Positions 23,840 to 34,661 of a stretch of 64,000 bases of DNA are shown here, in pieces. The notes under the pieces are model-generated. The model had not been told where the DNA came from, searched no databases, and saw only the letters and a list, made by a program, of their open reading frames with translations. The position numbers and the translations under genes were made by a program. Where the stretch lies: the NCBI GenBank assembly GCA_019096065.1, contig JAGUCH010000004.1, forward strand, positions 2,666,001 to 2,730,000. The letters are read 5' to 3'. Source of the stretch: Paracyclopina nana. Taxonomy: Eukaryota; Arthropoda; Copepoda; Cyclopoida; Cyclopettidae. Within the stretch, counting starts at the first letter, position 1. Each line of letters opens with the position of its first letter.

Positions 23840-26095
23840 ACGTTTTCAAGGAACTAGCACTATTACCTTTACGTGTCAAAACTCCAACATAAAATTGCAA
23901 ATGACTTATTTTTAAAGCTTTAAAAAAGGCATAAACGCAGATTTTTGCTGCAGCGTTCAAAAACCGTCAGCTATTTCCAAGGCATAAAATCCTCATTTTT
24001 CTGGGAATTCCAGCACGATTTTGTTATTTCAGGGGAGTAGCATATAAAAATTCAGGCATATTTTTAGCTAATGTGAAGACAAGAGTAAAATACAAAACGT
24101 ATAGTAGTTATACACAGGGGTAGAAAATGCATGAAAAAGCGCTCAGGAAACTTGATTTGAATTTTGTATTTTTCAGCATTATAAAACATATAAACAAAAA
24201 GGTTGGAAAATTGGTCTATTCCTGACAAAGACCCCAATGTGGTTTTTTAGGCAGGCAAGCCACCAAATGCTAATAAAAATGGAAGTTCCCACCATCAAGA
24301 TCATCAAGTCTGAGCTGTTGGTAGAAAATGAAGCCCTCTCCAAAAACGGACAAAAGTTTTGGGGACTCCAAAGCAACATATGGAGAATATGATTGCAATT
24401 AAGAAAAAACAGGAATTTATGGCGGTGCACAATTGAGTTCTTTTTTTACAGCATTTTTCCTCCTGTTTTCACCTATAATAATAATTTGCCCTAAAAAAGT
24501 CTGATTTTTCATGTGGAAGAATTTTTACTGTTTTTTATTCCCCAGGTAATTTGACCAGTTCTCAACCAAAATATTTCATAGTTTCCCATCTGAGAATTTG
24601 GCACCTGTTATGTAAAATTTTGCAAAGCCTCGACTCCCACAGTGCAGCAACTTGGTTCATTCGGCGCTGACACGATTTCAAGCATAATTGTAATAACAGT
24701 GGCTTTAAAGTTGGCAAGCAATTTGACCACATTCCGCCATGGAAATTGACAAATTGTTCCAAAATGTGGGTTTTGCCTTCCAATTAAAGCCACTTTAATG
24801 TCTTCCTATTGAAAGCTGTTGCACTCAAAAGTTCCCATGCATCTAATGCCCCGTTCATGTAAACCGAAAAGCTTTTTGAGAAAATGCACCAGAAAGACCT
24901 TAAAAAAACGAGAAACTTGACATTCAAAAATAAATTTTAAATATTCAGAACAAAAAATATTTACCTCAGCAATTGAAACTACACAGATGTGCATTTTTTC
25001 ATCTATAAAATCACTTTTCATTAAAAAAACCTCTTTTGGTACCTTGAAAGAGCATACATACATGAACTTGGCAAATGCTCCCTTTTTATAAGCCAGAACA
25101 TAAACAAAGACAAACTCTGTTGTGCTAGTAAATGTGATACTAAAAAGCCACAAGAATTGTGAATATACAGCAGCAGCTATATGGGGTTGAGATAAGATGA
25201 TGGTGTTGCTTTATTGAAAGAAACCACAGAGCCACAGATGTGTTTCCATTTTTCATCTGCATCAGCAGTGTATAATATTTGAAATCAATTTTTCTGCATG
25301 AGATCACATGAGACAAATGCCATCCTCATGATCAAGAAAATTGCAATCTGGGCTCAAGATGATCATTTGATTAGCTGCAGAAAACTCCCAGATGAGTTCC
25401 CACATGGCTGTAATGATGGCTCATGGATTGGCATGAAAATAGGGGCAATTAGTTGACTCCTTTGTGCTGCATGACTCTCAATTTAAATTGGCTAGGCAGG
25501 CAAAAAATCAGGCAGGCAAAAACAATTTCTTCTCAGCAATGGTGATGAGAGTCTATTACTTTGGGCGTTGGTGACATTACAGCCATTCCAGGATGGATGA
25601 ACTTTTCAATTGAAAAACGGCCATTTTGAGCGGCCCTGAAAAGCATTGCACTATTAATATTGAGGGATCCCCGCCATAATTGGAAGGCTGTGAAATTGGC
25701 TTTTTAATTTTGAATCAATAATGCTGGTGGATTCTACTCCGCATTGGCCACGGCTGTCAGCATCAAATGCTATATGAAAGTTCGAGGCCACGTTGAAAAT
25801 GCATCTGAACCAATTACGATTACAAACAATAAATCCAGCTTGTAGACCAGCATTCAAGCCCTGCGATTTGAGTGTGGGGAAAAATTGTCAAAACGAGTTT
25901 GTTGGGCTTGGGAAAATTGGCACTACTCACTTTCACCAGTTGCTTGCGAAAATTGTACCTGATGAGATATGTCGCCGCTGCGTTAAATATTACATAAGCA
26001 TCAAAAATCGATGCTAAGTGGCCTTGCAGCAAGGTAAGGTATAAGCAAGGCCATGCAGTAATGACATTTCAGTCCTTCATTCATAGGGGTCCAGT

Positions 26096-27545
26096 ATGGA
26101 TGAGCTGAGCTTCAGAAAACTGAGAAATGTTATCAGCACATCTCCACGAACACTTGTTCCTTGGAGGGAACTTGTTAATGGGAAAGTTGCGGCCCCAGCT
26201 GACAAGTGTGAAGCGAACGTGGATAAGTTAAGAGCTCTGGTTTTGGACTTTCTGGAGGTAATTAACCTATTATTCTGCTCAGATAAACAAATGCAATTGA
26301 GAAAAGTCCGAAAAATCCCGCTGATATGACGCCAAGTCAGATTTCACCGCCAGGTGGCGCTGAGCTCTTTCCTGCGCTGGCTGGACGGCCGACGGGCCGG
26401 CTCGGCCAACTGAAATAGAACAGCGCCACCTGGAATGTAAATCCATCTAAATCTTTGCAGCTGGTATCAGGAGGTGAAATTGTGCCGATGCTAAGTGACA
26501 TTTTGCATCCCTCGCAATCTGACCAAATTCCTTCACTGAGTGGATACAACGATTCAAGCGGAAGAAAGCGATTGGACAAATTGAACACTTTGATCCAGAA
26601 ATCACCGCCGTTGAAGCCTTGGCCCATTCGAGACAATTCTGACTCCAAGGTAAAGTGATTTTTTCTTAAGATCGCGCCCTCATTATCACGCCCTAATTAG
26701 ATCCGACTTGAGGTCGAGGTCACAGCTCGGCGTTGTTTGTCTTATTTGTCTGGAGGCCACATTGTGTCCATTTTGAGAGATATCCTCTACGAGAATGAAA
26801 AGGAAGCTCTGGCCGAGAAATACAGACTGGCCATCGTCCGCATTGGCGAAGTGATGAAGCATATCAAGCCCAAGCCAAAAGGAATTATCCTCAATGCTGT
26901 CAGGCAGAGCGGTTTCACCAAGGATGATTTGAGAGAAAAGGGCTGGACTTTTTCCACCAATTTGTGGAAATCCTCGTCTCATTTCGGCCCGAGCTTTGAC
27001 TCGTTTCCCCTTCTGGTTCCAAGACTGCACTTGGGTGTGAAAAAAGCATCTTCTTCTTCATTACCCTCATCGAGGCCAATGATGCAATCTCATGTCATAA
27101 CGAGCATTCGCAGGAGGAGAAGAAGGTACTTTGATTTATATGCCCTTATGAAGAATGTATACAAACAACACAATGAAGCTAGCTTTCATCACGCTGGCAG
27201 AGTTTAGTAACCTAGCCATCATTTGTACATTTCATTATTAGCATTAATTAAACTTAAATCTAATTTTAATTTCCCCCCATTTGCTGCAGCAGGCAATTTT
27301 TTGATACGACTGATGAGGAAGATCAAGTCACGACAATTAGAACAGCCTCCAATTCAACATCTCCCTTCAAATCTGGCGCCAGAATGATGACATTGAACAG
27401 CAGCCATTTTGATCAGAGAAGCAGCTTCTTCGATGCGAATAGCCCAAATAATTCTTCTTCGTCATCGGATGATGAAGACGAGGAAGAAGCGAGAATTGTG
27501 GACAAAAGAAAGCTGAAAACTGCAATGTTTCCACAGATCTACTAG
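26096..27545 (+). CDS. Unrecognised 344-aa protein, four exons
   Basis: Exons are 26096-26257, 26461-26649, 26701-27125 and 27290-27545, with frame continuous across all GT-AG junctions. The second intron is only 51 bp. I do not recognise the family. A short pattern recurs: LVSGGEIVPMLSDIL (exon 2 start) and LSGGHIVSILRDIL (exon 3 start), suggesting an internal repeat of a small helical unit. Exon 3 continues with a Lys/Arg-rich segment (HIKPKPKGIILNAVRQSGF, then LREKGWTFSTNLWK) that could bind nucleic acid, which is speculation. The C-terminus is a Ser/Asp/Glu-rich acidic tail (SSSSSDDEDEEE) followed by basic KRKLK. No signal peptide or membrane segment is seen, so it is probably nuclear or cytosolic. 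The ATG at 26096 follows a likely acceptor (TTCATAG at 26088), implying a 5' UTR intron from 26036. Exon 4 has two possible acceptors 3 bp apart (after 27289 or 27292). Confidence 0.75.
26350..26433. promoter_or_regulatory. Inverted pair of CTCF-like motifs in intron 1
   Basis: CCAGGTGGCGCTG (26350-26362) and CAGCGCCACCTGG (26421-26433) are perfect 13-bp inverted copies in the first intron of the 344-aa gene. They flank a GC-rich palindromic centre (ACGGCCGACGGGCCGGC). Each half fits the CTCF core. An alternative is a small GC-rich foldback element. Confidence 0.5.
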
Positions 27546-29586
27546 AAATACCCGAAGTGAAATTACCCAGGAAAACGACTCATCACCTCATCAATGAAGC
27601 ACGTGTTTTCAAACTCCACCCTGAAATTCGTGACTTTTACTGATAGATTTTTCCCCCGATGATGAACAAAACCTTGCTGTGAAAAGCTATATATTTAGTA
27701 TCTACACACTTCTACTGCTGTGTTTTTATCTCGAGCTGCATTTTTGCCATCGTTTTGACCCCATTTCCACCATGACACCCTACTTTATGACTTACAAAGC
27801 TGCTACTGTTACAATCGTAGTCAAGCTCAAATTCACCCACAAGCGCACTCTCATTCAAAAAATGAGGAATGGCGTAGGAAAAATAATGCGGCCAATTAAA
27901 ATTGAAAATTGGAGTGAAATTGACCAGTTGAGGTCACAAACTTTTTCCTCACTTGCCATTTTGGCTGCATAAAAAGGGTATGACTAATAGGCAATTAACG
28001 CTCCGATAAAAAAGAGCCCGGGTGAAAAATGACTCTTCGGTTGTCACCGGTTCTGCTGCTCGTTTTTGCTCATTTTCACGCACATCCATTTTGATGATGA
28101 TCAGGAAGCCAAGAAAAAAAAATTAAATTTGGTCATAATGTGCTCATCAGGAAATCAGCTGAACAACAACAACAACAAGATTTTGCTCCAATAGTAATTT
28201 GGATAGCCAGCTTATTGGAGTGGGAGTGTAAATTGCTCTTCAAGGTTCATTAGAGAGAAAATGGTTATGCAATCATAAGTGATGATAAGAGAGCTGTGAA
28301 TTTTTCTTAATCATCATTAACACACGGCCAGTGCATGTGCCTTTTTCTGACCTATTTCAACTTCGGCTGCTTGTGGTGGTTTTCCGAGAAGAATTTACAT
28401 ATTCTGGGAGATGATACTATCATATATGACCAATTTGTGGTTTCTCCAAGCTATTAAAGTGCAGTTAACTTGGCTTTAAACAGCTACTGTTGCTGCTAAA
28501 TCTATGCCAATTATGGGTAAATGCTGTCACGTGCTTCTATTACTGCTTTTTGCACAGTGGGGGCGCCACAAGCATCAGTGCAGAAATGGTAGCATAATGA
28601 TAGCTTGAGCAGGTTTGCAAAAACCGTGCATTTTCGGCGAAACAGCCAGCTTCCTAGTCAGGAGTCCAAAAATTGGCTATAAATCACGAAGAAACGTCGT
28701 GGCAGCTTATAATAGCAGTAGTAGCAGTACAATTGCCATTTACTTGAATTATGGTCAGTGGATTAAGAAAAAGTTGCAGTAGTGGTAGCATATTAAACGG
28801 CCACAAAAATGGATAACCCAATTTAGTAGGAGACTTCAAGGTAATTCCCTCATGAAAAAAGACTGCAAGGCAAAAAGTTGGCTGCAACAAAGATTTGGGT
28901 TAGCACCAGCTGTATATGCACATGAGGAGACCTAATTTTCGATCTGTCAAGCTCTGAAGAAATAGAGTGGTCAAAAAATGCGCTCATTTGGCTGAAAATA
29001 ATAATAAATGAAATGAGATGATAATTGCCTTCATTGTAAATGTATAAGTGAGCAGATCTAAATGGGAGTGCTATTGAAATGCAAAATATGACAACTGGTG
29101 CTCACTAAAGGTGGCTCTTTGTTATCAAGCTAAAAGAAGTTGACAGGAAAGGCGTGAACTTTTTGTAACTGCCCTCATTCACAAATCAGTCAGGTTTGCC
29201 ACTCTGAAACCAGGTTTGGTCACTGTAGCATCAGGAGCTTTAAGAAACAATCATGTGTTTTGGTCCCTACCCTCAGGTGGTGGCAAAAACTTATCAGTCA
29301 GGTCCTCCTATTTGGTTTTGTCAAGACAGATTGAAATGGCCCACGCAATCTGATTATTCAATGTTGTTATCATTGTGTAAAATTCGCCCCAAACTTTGTG
29401 GCTCTCATTACCACTGCACTGCTGGTTGCACCAACACAAATGTAAACAAAAACTAACCGGAATCCAACAATGGCACTATGAAAAGTTTTGTTTTTTCCCT
29501 TTGCATTCATGAGGGAAGGATCATTATAGTTTTTAATTGAGGGATTAATCACTTCATACCAATTGTCTGTCGACCTCGTTAAATTG
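27546..29586. other. Intergenic region between two convergent genes
   Basis: This holds the 3' UTRs of the 344-aa gene (plus) and the 363-aa gene (minus). The plus frame at 27679-27972 is Leu/Phe-rich at its start but has no supporting signals. I do not call a gene here. Confidence 0.5.
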
Positions 29587-30957
29587 TTAATTCCAGTCAG
29601 CATTGCAATGGAACAGAAAGAAGTGGGCCACAAAGATGCACCACAACAGCCTCCTACTTTCCTTGATGGGTCGTAATTTGTCACGTGCTACTGGTTTGTT
29701 AGAAACTATTTTATGGCGCACAATTGTGTTACCACTACGGTCGTCCATTCTTCCTACGCAGAAACTCGAGAAAAGGCTTCGCTGCCACACAATTTCAATG
29801 AGATACAATTTTTTGCTACTGGATTTTTCAAGAGAAAACCTGGCTGACATGACGATGATGCTGGACGAACACCAGCTGTCATCCGAAAAGCATACAATAA
29901 AAAACTTGGTTATACCATACACATGATGAAGCATATGGCAGCAATTGAATTTTCATCATAGGTAATTACTAGTAGTGAGCTTACCTGTTGTTGTCTGAAG
30001 AATAGTTGTCATCCTCCTCGGCAAAGAAAGCTGCCCCACTGCAATCTGAGCCAATTTGGTGGTGAGACTTTGTGTTCAGGCTGCTCAGAGATTGGCTCAG
30101 TTTGTAGAAGAGTGGAAAGCTGCCCAAAATGGTTCTGTTTCTCACTACACGACTCCTATGCGGAGTCATGACGTCATCATTGTTATGGTGCCTCACTCGT
30201 TTCCGATCAATGGTAAACGACTTTTCACTGCAGTTCAGCATCTGGCCGTTTTGCTCCATGGACAAGTCGCACACACTCTTGCTCCGGGACAAGTTGTAGC
30301 CAAATGGAGTTGTCACCACGACAGCATCCGGATGCTCCTTCACGTTCAGGTAGGGAGGTGGCTTCACTTGGCCAGTCTCATAAATGTCAATATGCGGAGA
30401 TTTCACTTGATTCCGCTGCGACCCCACCAGCCACCCTATGTTAGTTGTCGACTTGTAAGGACCGGCCATGAAGCCCTCGTCATCCGTAAAAACGCCATCA
30501 CTGAAGGATTTCACCTCGTCCATGTTTGCAACTGCAAAATTTGAAAATAACTTTAAATCATCGGGAGAACGTGCTAGCAATAATAGCCGCAGTTATAAAG
30601 GCACAACAGGAATTTTCGCTATGGTCAATTTACGATTTTCGTAGCATGCCTCTTTGTCAACGGTGAGGCATGCACCGTTAAAACCAATAATATCAACTCA
30701 CCGGGCGGGATTGTTTCCACATTTCCATGATTGAAGCTGACAACTGAGCTGTCCAGATCACTGATGGTCTTGATGATTTCCACCTTGTGCCCAACATCGT
30801 CGATGATTTTGAAGCCATCGTGGACATTGGAGCTACTTTGGCTTCGCCTGAAGGAGCCCCAGATTCGGCCAAAAGTCGACTTGGACCCAGAAGAAGACGT
30901 CAAAGTGCTCGCACTTCTCTGCAAACCAGCATTCCTTCGGCTCTTTCGGGACGCCAT
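29587..30957 (-). CDS. Unrecognised 363-aa, largely disordered protein
   Basis: Three exons on minus: 30957-30702, 30531-29985 and 29875-29587, frame-continuous. The N-terminus (MASRKSRRNAGLQRSAST) is basic and Ser-rich, with SSSGSKSTFGRIWGSFRRSQSSS following, typical of a disordered region with phosphorylation sites. Exon 2 has a PPPY motif (VKPPPYLNV), a potential WW-domain ligand, and SRSKS, another basic-Ser site. No globular domain, signal peptide or membrane segment is visible in exons 1-2. The last exon is less certain: its acceptor (GATGACAG at 29876) is in frame and it ends at TAA, but its composition (hydrophobic, Cys/Phe-rich end) differs from exons 1-2. Without it the coding part would end shortly after 29985. 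A 5' UTR exon lies at about 31630-31920. Confidence 0.65.
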
Positions 30958-30989
30958 TTAATCATCAGTCTTCGCTTGTATTGCAGTAC
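30958..30989 (-). other. 5' UTR part of coding exon 1
   Basis: The acceptor CTACATAG at 30990 precedes GTACTGCAATAC... and the start codon at 30957, so coding exon 1 probably begins at 30989. The intron upstream would run 31629-30990 (640 bp). Confidence 0.5.
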
Positions 30990-31629
30990 CTATGTAGCAG
31001 TGAATTAATTAAACGGTGGCAAAAAACCAGGAGAAAACTGGTTGGTGGAATGAGATCCCATTAATTATGATAGATGGCTGAAAAATGACTCAAATTACCA
31101 AGCCCGCCGCATCGTGATCATGATTGAAACAAGGCTCGAGCAAAAAGTGCCACAAAAGGAAATCCATTTATTTATGAGTATGGCTATGCGATTATCGCTT
31201 TTCAAGAACGACCGAGTCCTCGGGGTAATATTCTCACACCACCACCGGTTGACTATAGATGTTGATAAGTTTTCAAACGCTGATGGTGCGTGAGTAAAAC
31301 TGGCAGAAGCTTAAAGGAAGTTATGTATTGAAGCCTCTGTGGTGGGAAAATCACAGATCACCAGCAACAACAGGCTGCAACAATGCTGCTGCTCATTGTT
31401 GAACTACTAAACGCTAACGCGAAAAAAAAGAGTTTTCCTCCTCCATTGTGCGACGCAATTTTCTCCGCCAATAAAAGGAATCCGGAGCAGCTCTTCTTTG
31501 TGTGTGTGTGAGTCGGTCAAAAATTTCCCATTTTAATTGACATGGGAATCACGATGGTTGCAGCAGTTGCTCAAAATCTCAAATATTTTCCTTGATGGTA
31601 AGATATCAAGAAGGCATAGTTTGGCTTAC

Positions 31630-31920
31630 CTGAAAAACCACACTGGTTAATGGAGCACCACCGCTGCTGGCTTCGGTTTGTTTTCTAGCGAAAAAAACCA
31701 ACAACGAGTCACACAAATTATCACCGGCACAGCATGTTCCAACGACGACGACGACGAAAGCCAATGCAGTTGAGAAATTGGCGTGAGTGCGGCTTTGTCC
31801 GCATGTGTTCGAATTGCAACTGACTTGACTCGAGTTGTGGCCGGAGTAGCGCGAGCTGAAGGCGCTGCAGTAGCAAGCTCGTTCCGAAGCGCATGCTAAA
31901 CATGACTTCTTCGAGTAGCA
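31630..31920 (-). other. Probable non-coding first exon of the 363-aa gene
   Basis: On minus, TTTTTCAG is followed by GTAAGCC at 31629, a strong donor with no coding context, about 0.65 kb upstream of the 363-aa start codon. The exon is less AT-rich than its surroundings and includes a short upstream frame with an Arg run (from CGACGACGACGACG). The transcription start is not defined. 31920 is a guess from the change in base composition. Confidence 0.4.
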
Positions 31921-34282
31921 TTTTTCGAATTTTCAGGAATTCTTAACCCACGAACGAATTCCCGGCACAAATGCCATTTAATTCCGGCAAAATGTCGCAT
32001 CATCGCCGACGGCCAAAAACATTGAAGGCGAACGCTGCTGAAACAAGATGCGGGCAAAATGTTAATTAATCGATGCCTTCAAAAAGAGACGCTTAATAGG
32101 AGCGCGATAAAGGCCGAGAAATAGCCTCAAAATTAATGAGAACAAGGGGGGAAATGTCAGGCGACGTCTGCTGCAAGCTTCGCATATCGTGCATAGCGCA
32201 CACAAAGCTACTGCTATTTTTATCGGGTTCGCGAGATCTGAGACAAAATGCAGCCTGACTGCAACGTAACGCGAGCTCGAAAAATACGGCGGATTTGCAT
32301 TAAATCCGCGCGCATGCAACGCAGCAACATGACATCTCCTTTAATGCAATTAGACCGGAGAAAACGCAATTTGTTTGACGTTACCTTTCTTTTTCCATGC
32401 TTTTGTCAACGCACGTGGCCTCCCGCCGTGTTTTGTTTACGATTTTGTCCGCTAAATGAGAGAGCTCAACGCCTGCTTCGCTGGGGCGCGCGGCCAGTTG
32501 ACGAGTTTCTCAGCTGAGAGCTCCATTATTTTTTTCCACTCTCCGCGTGGCTCATCATAATTATTAATCGAGAGCGCCACCAAAACATCAGCCAATTACA
32601 ATTTATTAGGATAAGACGACCTCTCTCTCGATGAGTAATGGCCGCTAATGACGGAATGACGGAATTTAACGGAAAATTGCTAAATTGGACTTTTTTTGGT
32701 TCGCCGTCGTCATAAGTTGGGAAAAACACTTCATTTCTTATCGTTTCCCATTAGCTGGCATGGTTTTGCTGAGGCAATAAAATTCAATTTCTGGGCAGAA
32801 CCGATTGAACATTTTCCCTGGTGTGCACTCAGGGCAGAAAACAAGATCTGATACGGGTTAAATTATGCCCGGCTTTGTTTGAATTTCCCCCACAGTGCAG
32901 TATTCAAAGTTTCAAATGTTTGATTGATCTCCGAAGCCATTGAGGAGGCCCCATGGCCCAGTAGGAGTAGTGATCATTTTGAAAGGAAATGGGCCATTTC
33001 CAACAGATCACTTTGTACACAACGCGCCCAATTGTGGCCCCCCATCAAACCACTCTCCCGTGGACTATTTTCAATGCCTACCATACATAATCATGAGAAA
33101 TTCCACACCGCTAGACACTTTTTCAGGCTCCATTCCCCATGTGCAATGGGCTGTTGCAGAAAAAAGGACCACCCTGGGATCATCATAGTGGCTTAGTAGT
33201 GAGCCCCGAAAAAAGACCTTTTTTCCCACACTTCAATTTTTGAGTAGAGCTCACAAGAAAGGATAGCCACTAATGAAGGTCACATCAAAATTGCTTGCAC
33301 CAACTTGGTGGGAACTTTTTTGCCGCCGCCGCCACTCAACCAGCTCATTTAATCCTCTACCCCATATTTTTCAGCATTAGGGAATTCTCCTCGTAACACA
33401 AATTGAATTCAATTGAGATTTATAAGCGCCATTACTCCTTTTAACACTACTCACTGCACTCGTAGTAGCCCTGGGCCAATTCCACCACTTTCTAGCACAG
33501 AAGTGGCTCTTTTCATTTGAAGTCTATTTATTTTGCGGCGAAATTAGAGCCAAACTCTGCCAAGTGCATGCAAAAAGCCCCTTCATCAATTTGCAACTCG
33601 AGTGACTCTGGGCTTTACATATAATGAGAGCACAGTGGATGGCGGCGGCAAATTGACCTCAGAGTCTGAACTTTGCTCATACTTTTGTGCTTGATGGCTT
33701 TGCTTTGCTAGCTGGGCCTGGCTTTATGTTTGTTGTGGCTGCTGAGATCATGACAGTTTTTCCATGCAACATAAGAGTCTGGTTGCAGCAATAATCCAGT
33801 GGGATGGTGAAATTTCCCGATTTGTGCCCATAAAGATTAGGCGTATTTTTAGAGTTTTGCCGTAAAAAAATCTCACCGTGGCTCTGCACTGACTGCTCTG
33901 ACTATGATTTAAGGAAATCTGGAGGGGTACGTCATAGTTTATTTGATACTTTAATAAGGGGAAGAAAAAAAGCCCCGTCAAGGTATAATTGCGTTTTTTC
34001 CAGAGCAATTAAGTAGCTCACTGGTAAATTGTATCAGCATTTTTTGTAGTCATGGGCGAGTGTCAAGACGGGGTCAATCCACTGTGCAGAAGTAGGCTCC
34101 CCAGTTTGGATGAAGCTCCTCCTGTGTGCTGCTTTTTTCGGCCATTTTGCTCACGCGAGATCAGATCGCACGCAATGTTTTCAGTGAATTAACAAAATCT
34201 CTGGAGGATCACAAATATTGTGTGAAATAATGGGAAAACTGAATGCTATATGTGGAAAATTGATGCGAGCGAAAAGAGGCCT

Positions 34283-34298
34283 AGTGTGTGTGTGTGTG
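34283..34298 (+). repeat. (GT)n microsatellite
   Basis: Alternating TG from 34283 to 34298 is read directly. Confidence 0.8.
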
Positions 34299-34647
34299 AA
34301 AATGCTAGGATTAGCCGAGCAAACGTAATTTATGCAATGCTCTGTGTAGTGGTAGCCAAGACAGAAGGAGTTGGCCGTCGTCATCATCATCACAAGGGAT
34401 CATCACAACCTCAAGATATCAAGTCACGAAAGGACTTCTTGACGGACGGACAGAGCAGGCCCTTCTCATCTACTTTTTTATCAAACAAATCACATATCAA
34501 GTTATATTTGAAGTAAACGTTTAATTTTAACGTGTTTCCAGATAGGGCTTTTTCGATGCAAGAAACTGCAATTTTGTGGCTTTTATAGAAAAGATTTGGC
34601 CGCAAAATTGATCTATTTACCTGGTAGCGATTCAAAACAGAGCAACA

Positions 34648-34661
34648 GCTCCATCTATCGG
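34648..34661 (+). promoter_or_regulatory. CTCF-like motif variant
   Basis: GCTCCATCTATCGG differs from the CTCF core by one base (T for G at position 3) and is nearly identical to the motif at 60028. Confidence 0.35.

Larger units (their letters stand above)
18705..26035. other. Intergenic DNA, no gene seen
   Basis: Apart from repeats and CTCF-like motifs listed separately, I see no supported exon. Longer frames such as 23258-23587 and 24806-25153 (minus) lie in A/T-rich sequence and have Phe/Ile-rich translations without domains. The last ~50 bp may be the 5' UTR exon of the gene that starts at 26096, because CAGCAAG followed by GTAAGG (26036) is a good donor. Confidence 0.5.

Noticed and set aside
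27679-27972. 97-codon plus frame with a hydrophobic, signal-peptide-like start
   Set aside because: It lies in the probable 3' UTR of the 344-aa gene. The start sequence is AT-driven Leu/Phe richness and nothing else supports a gene.
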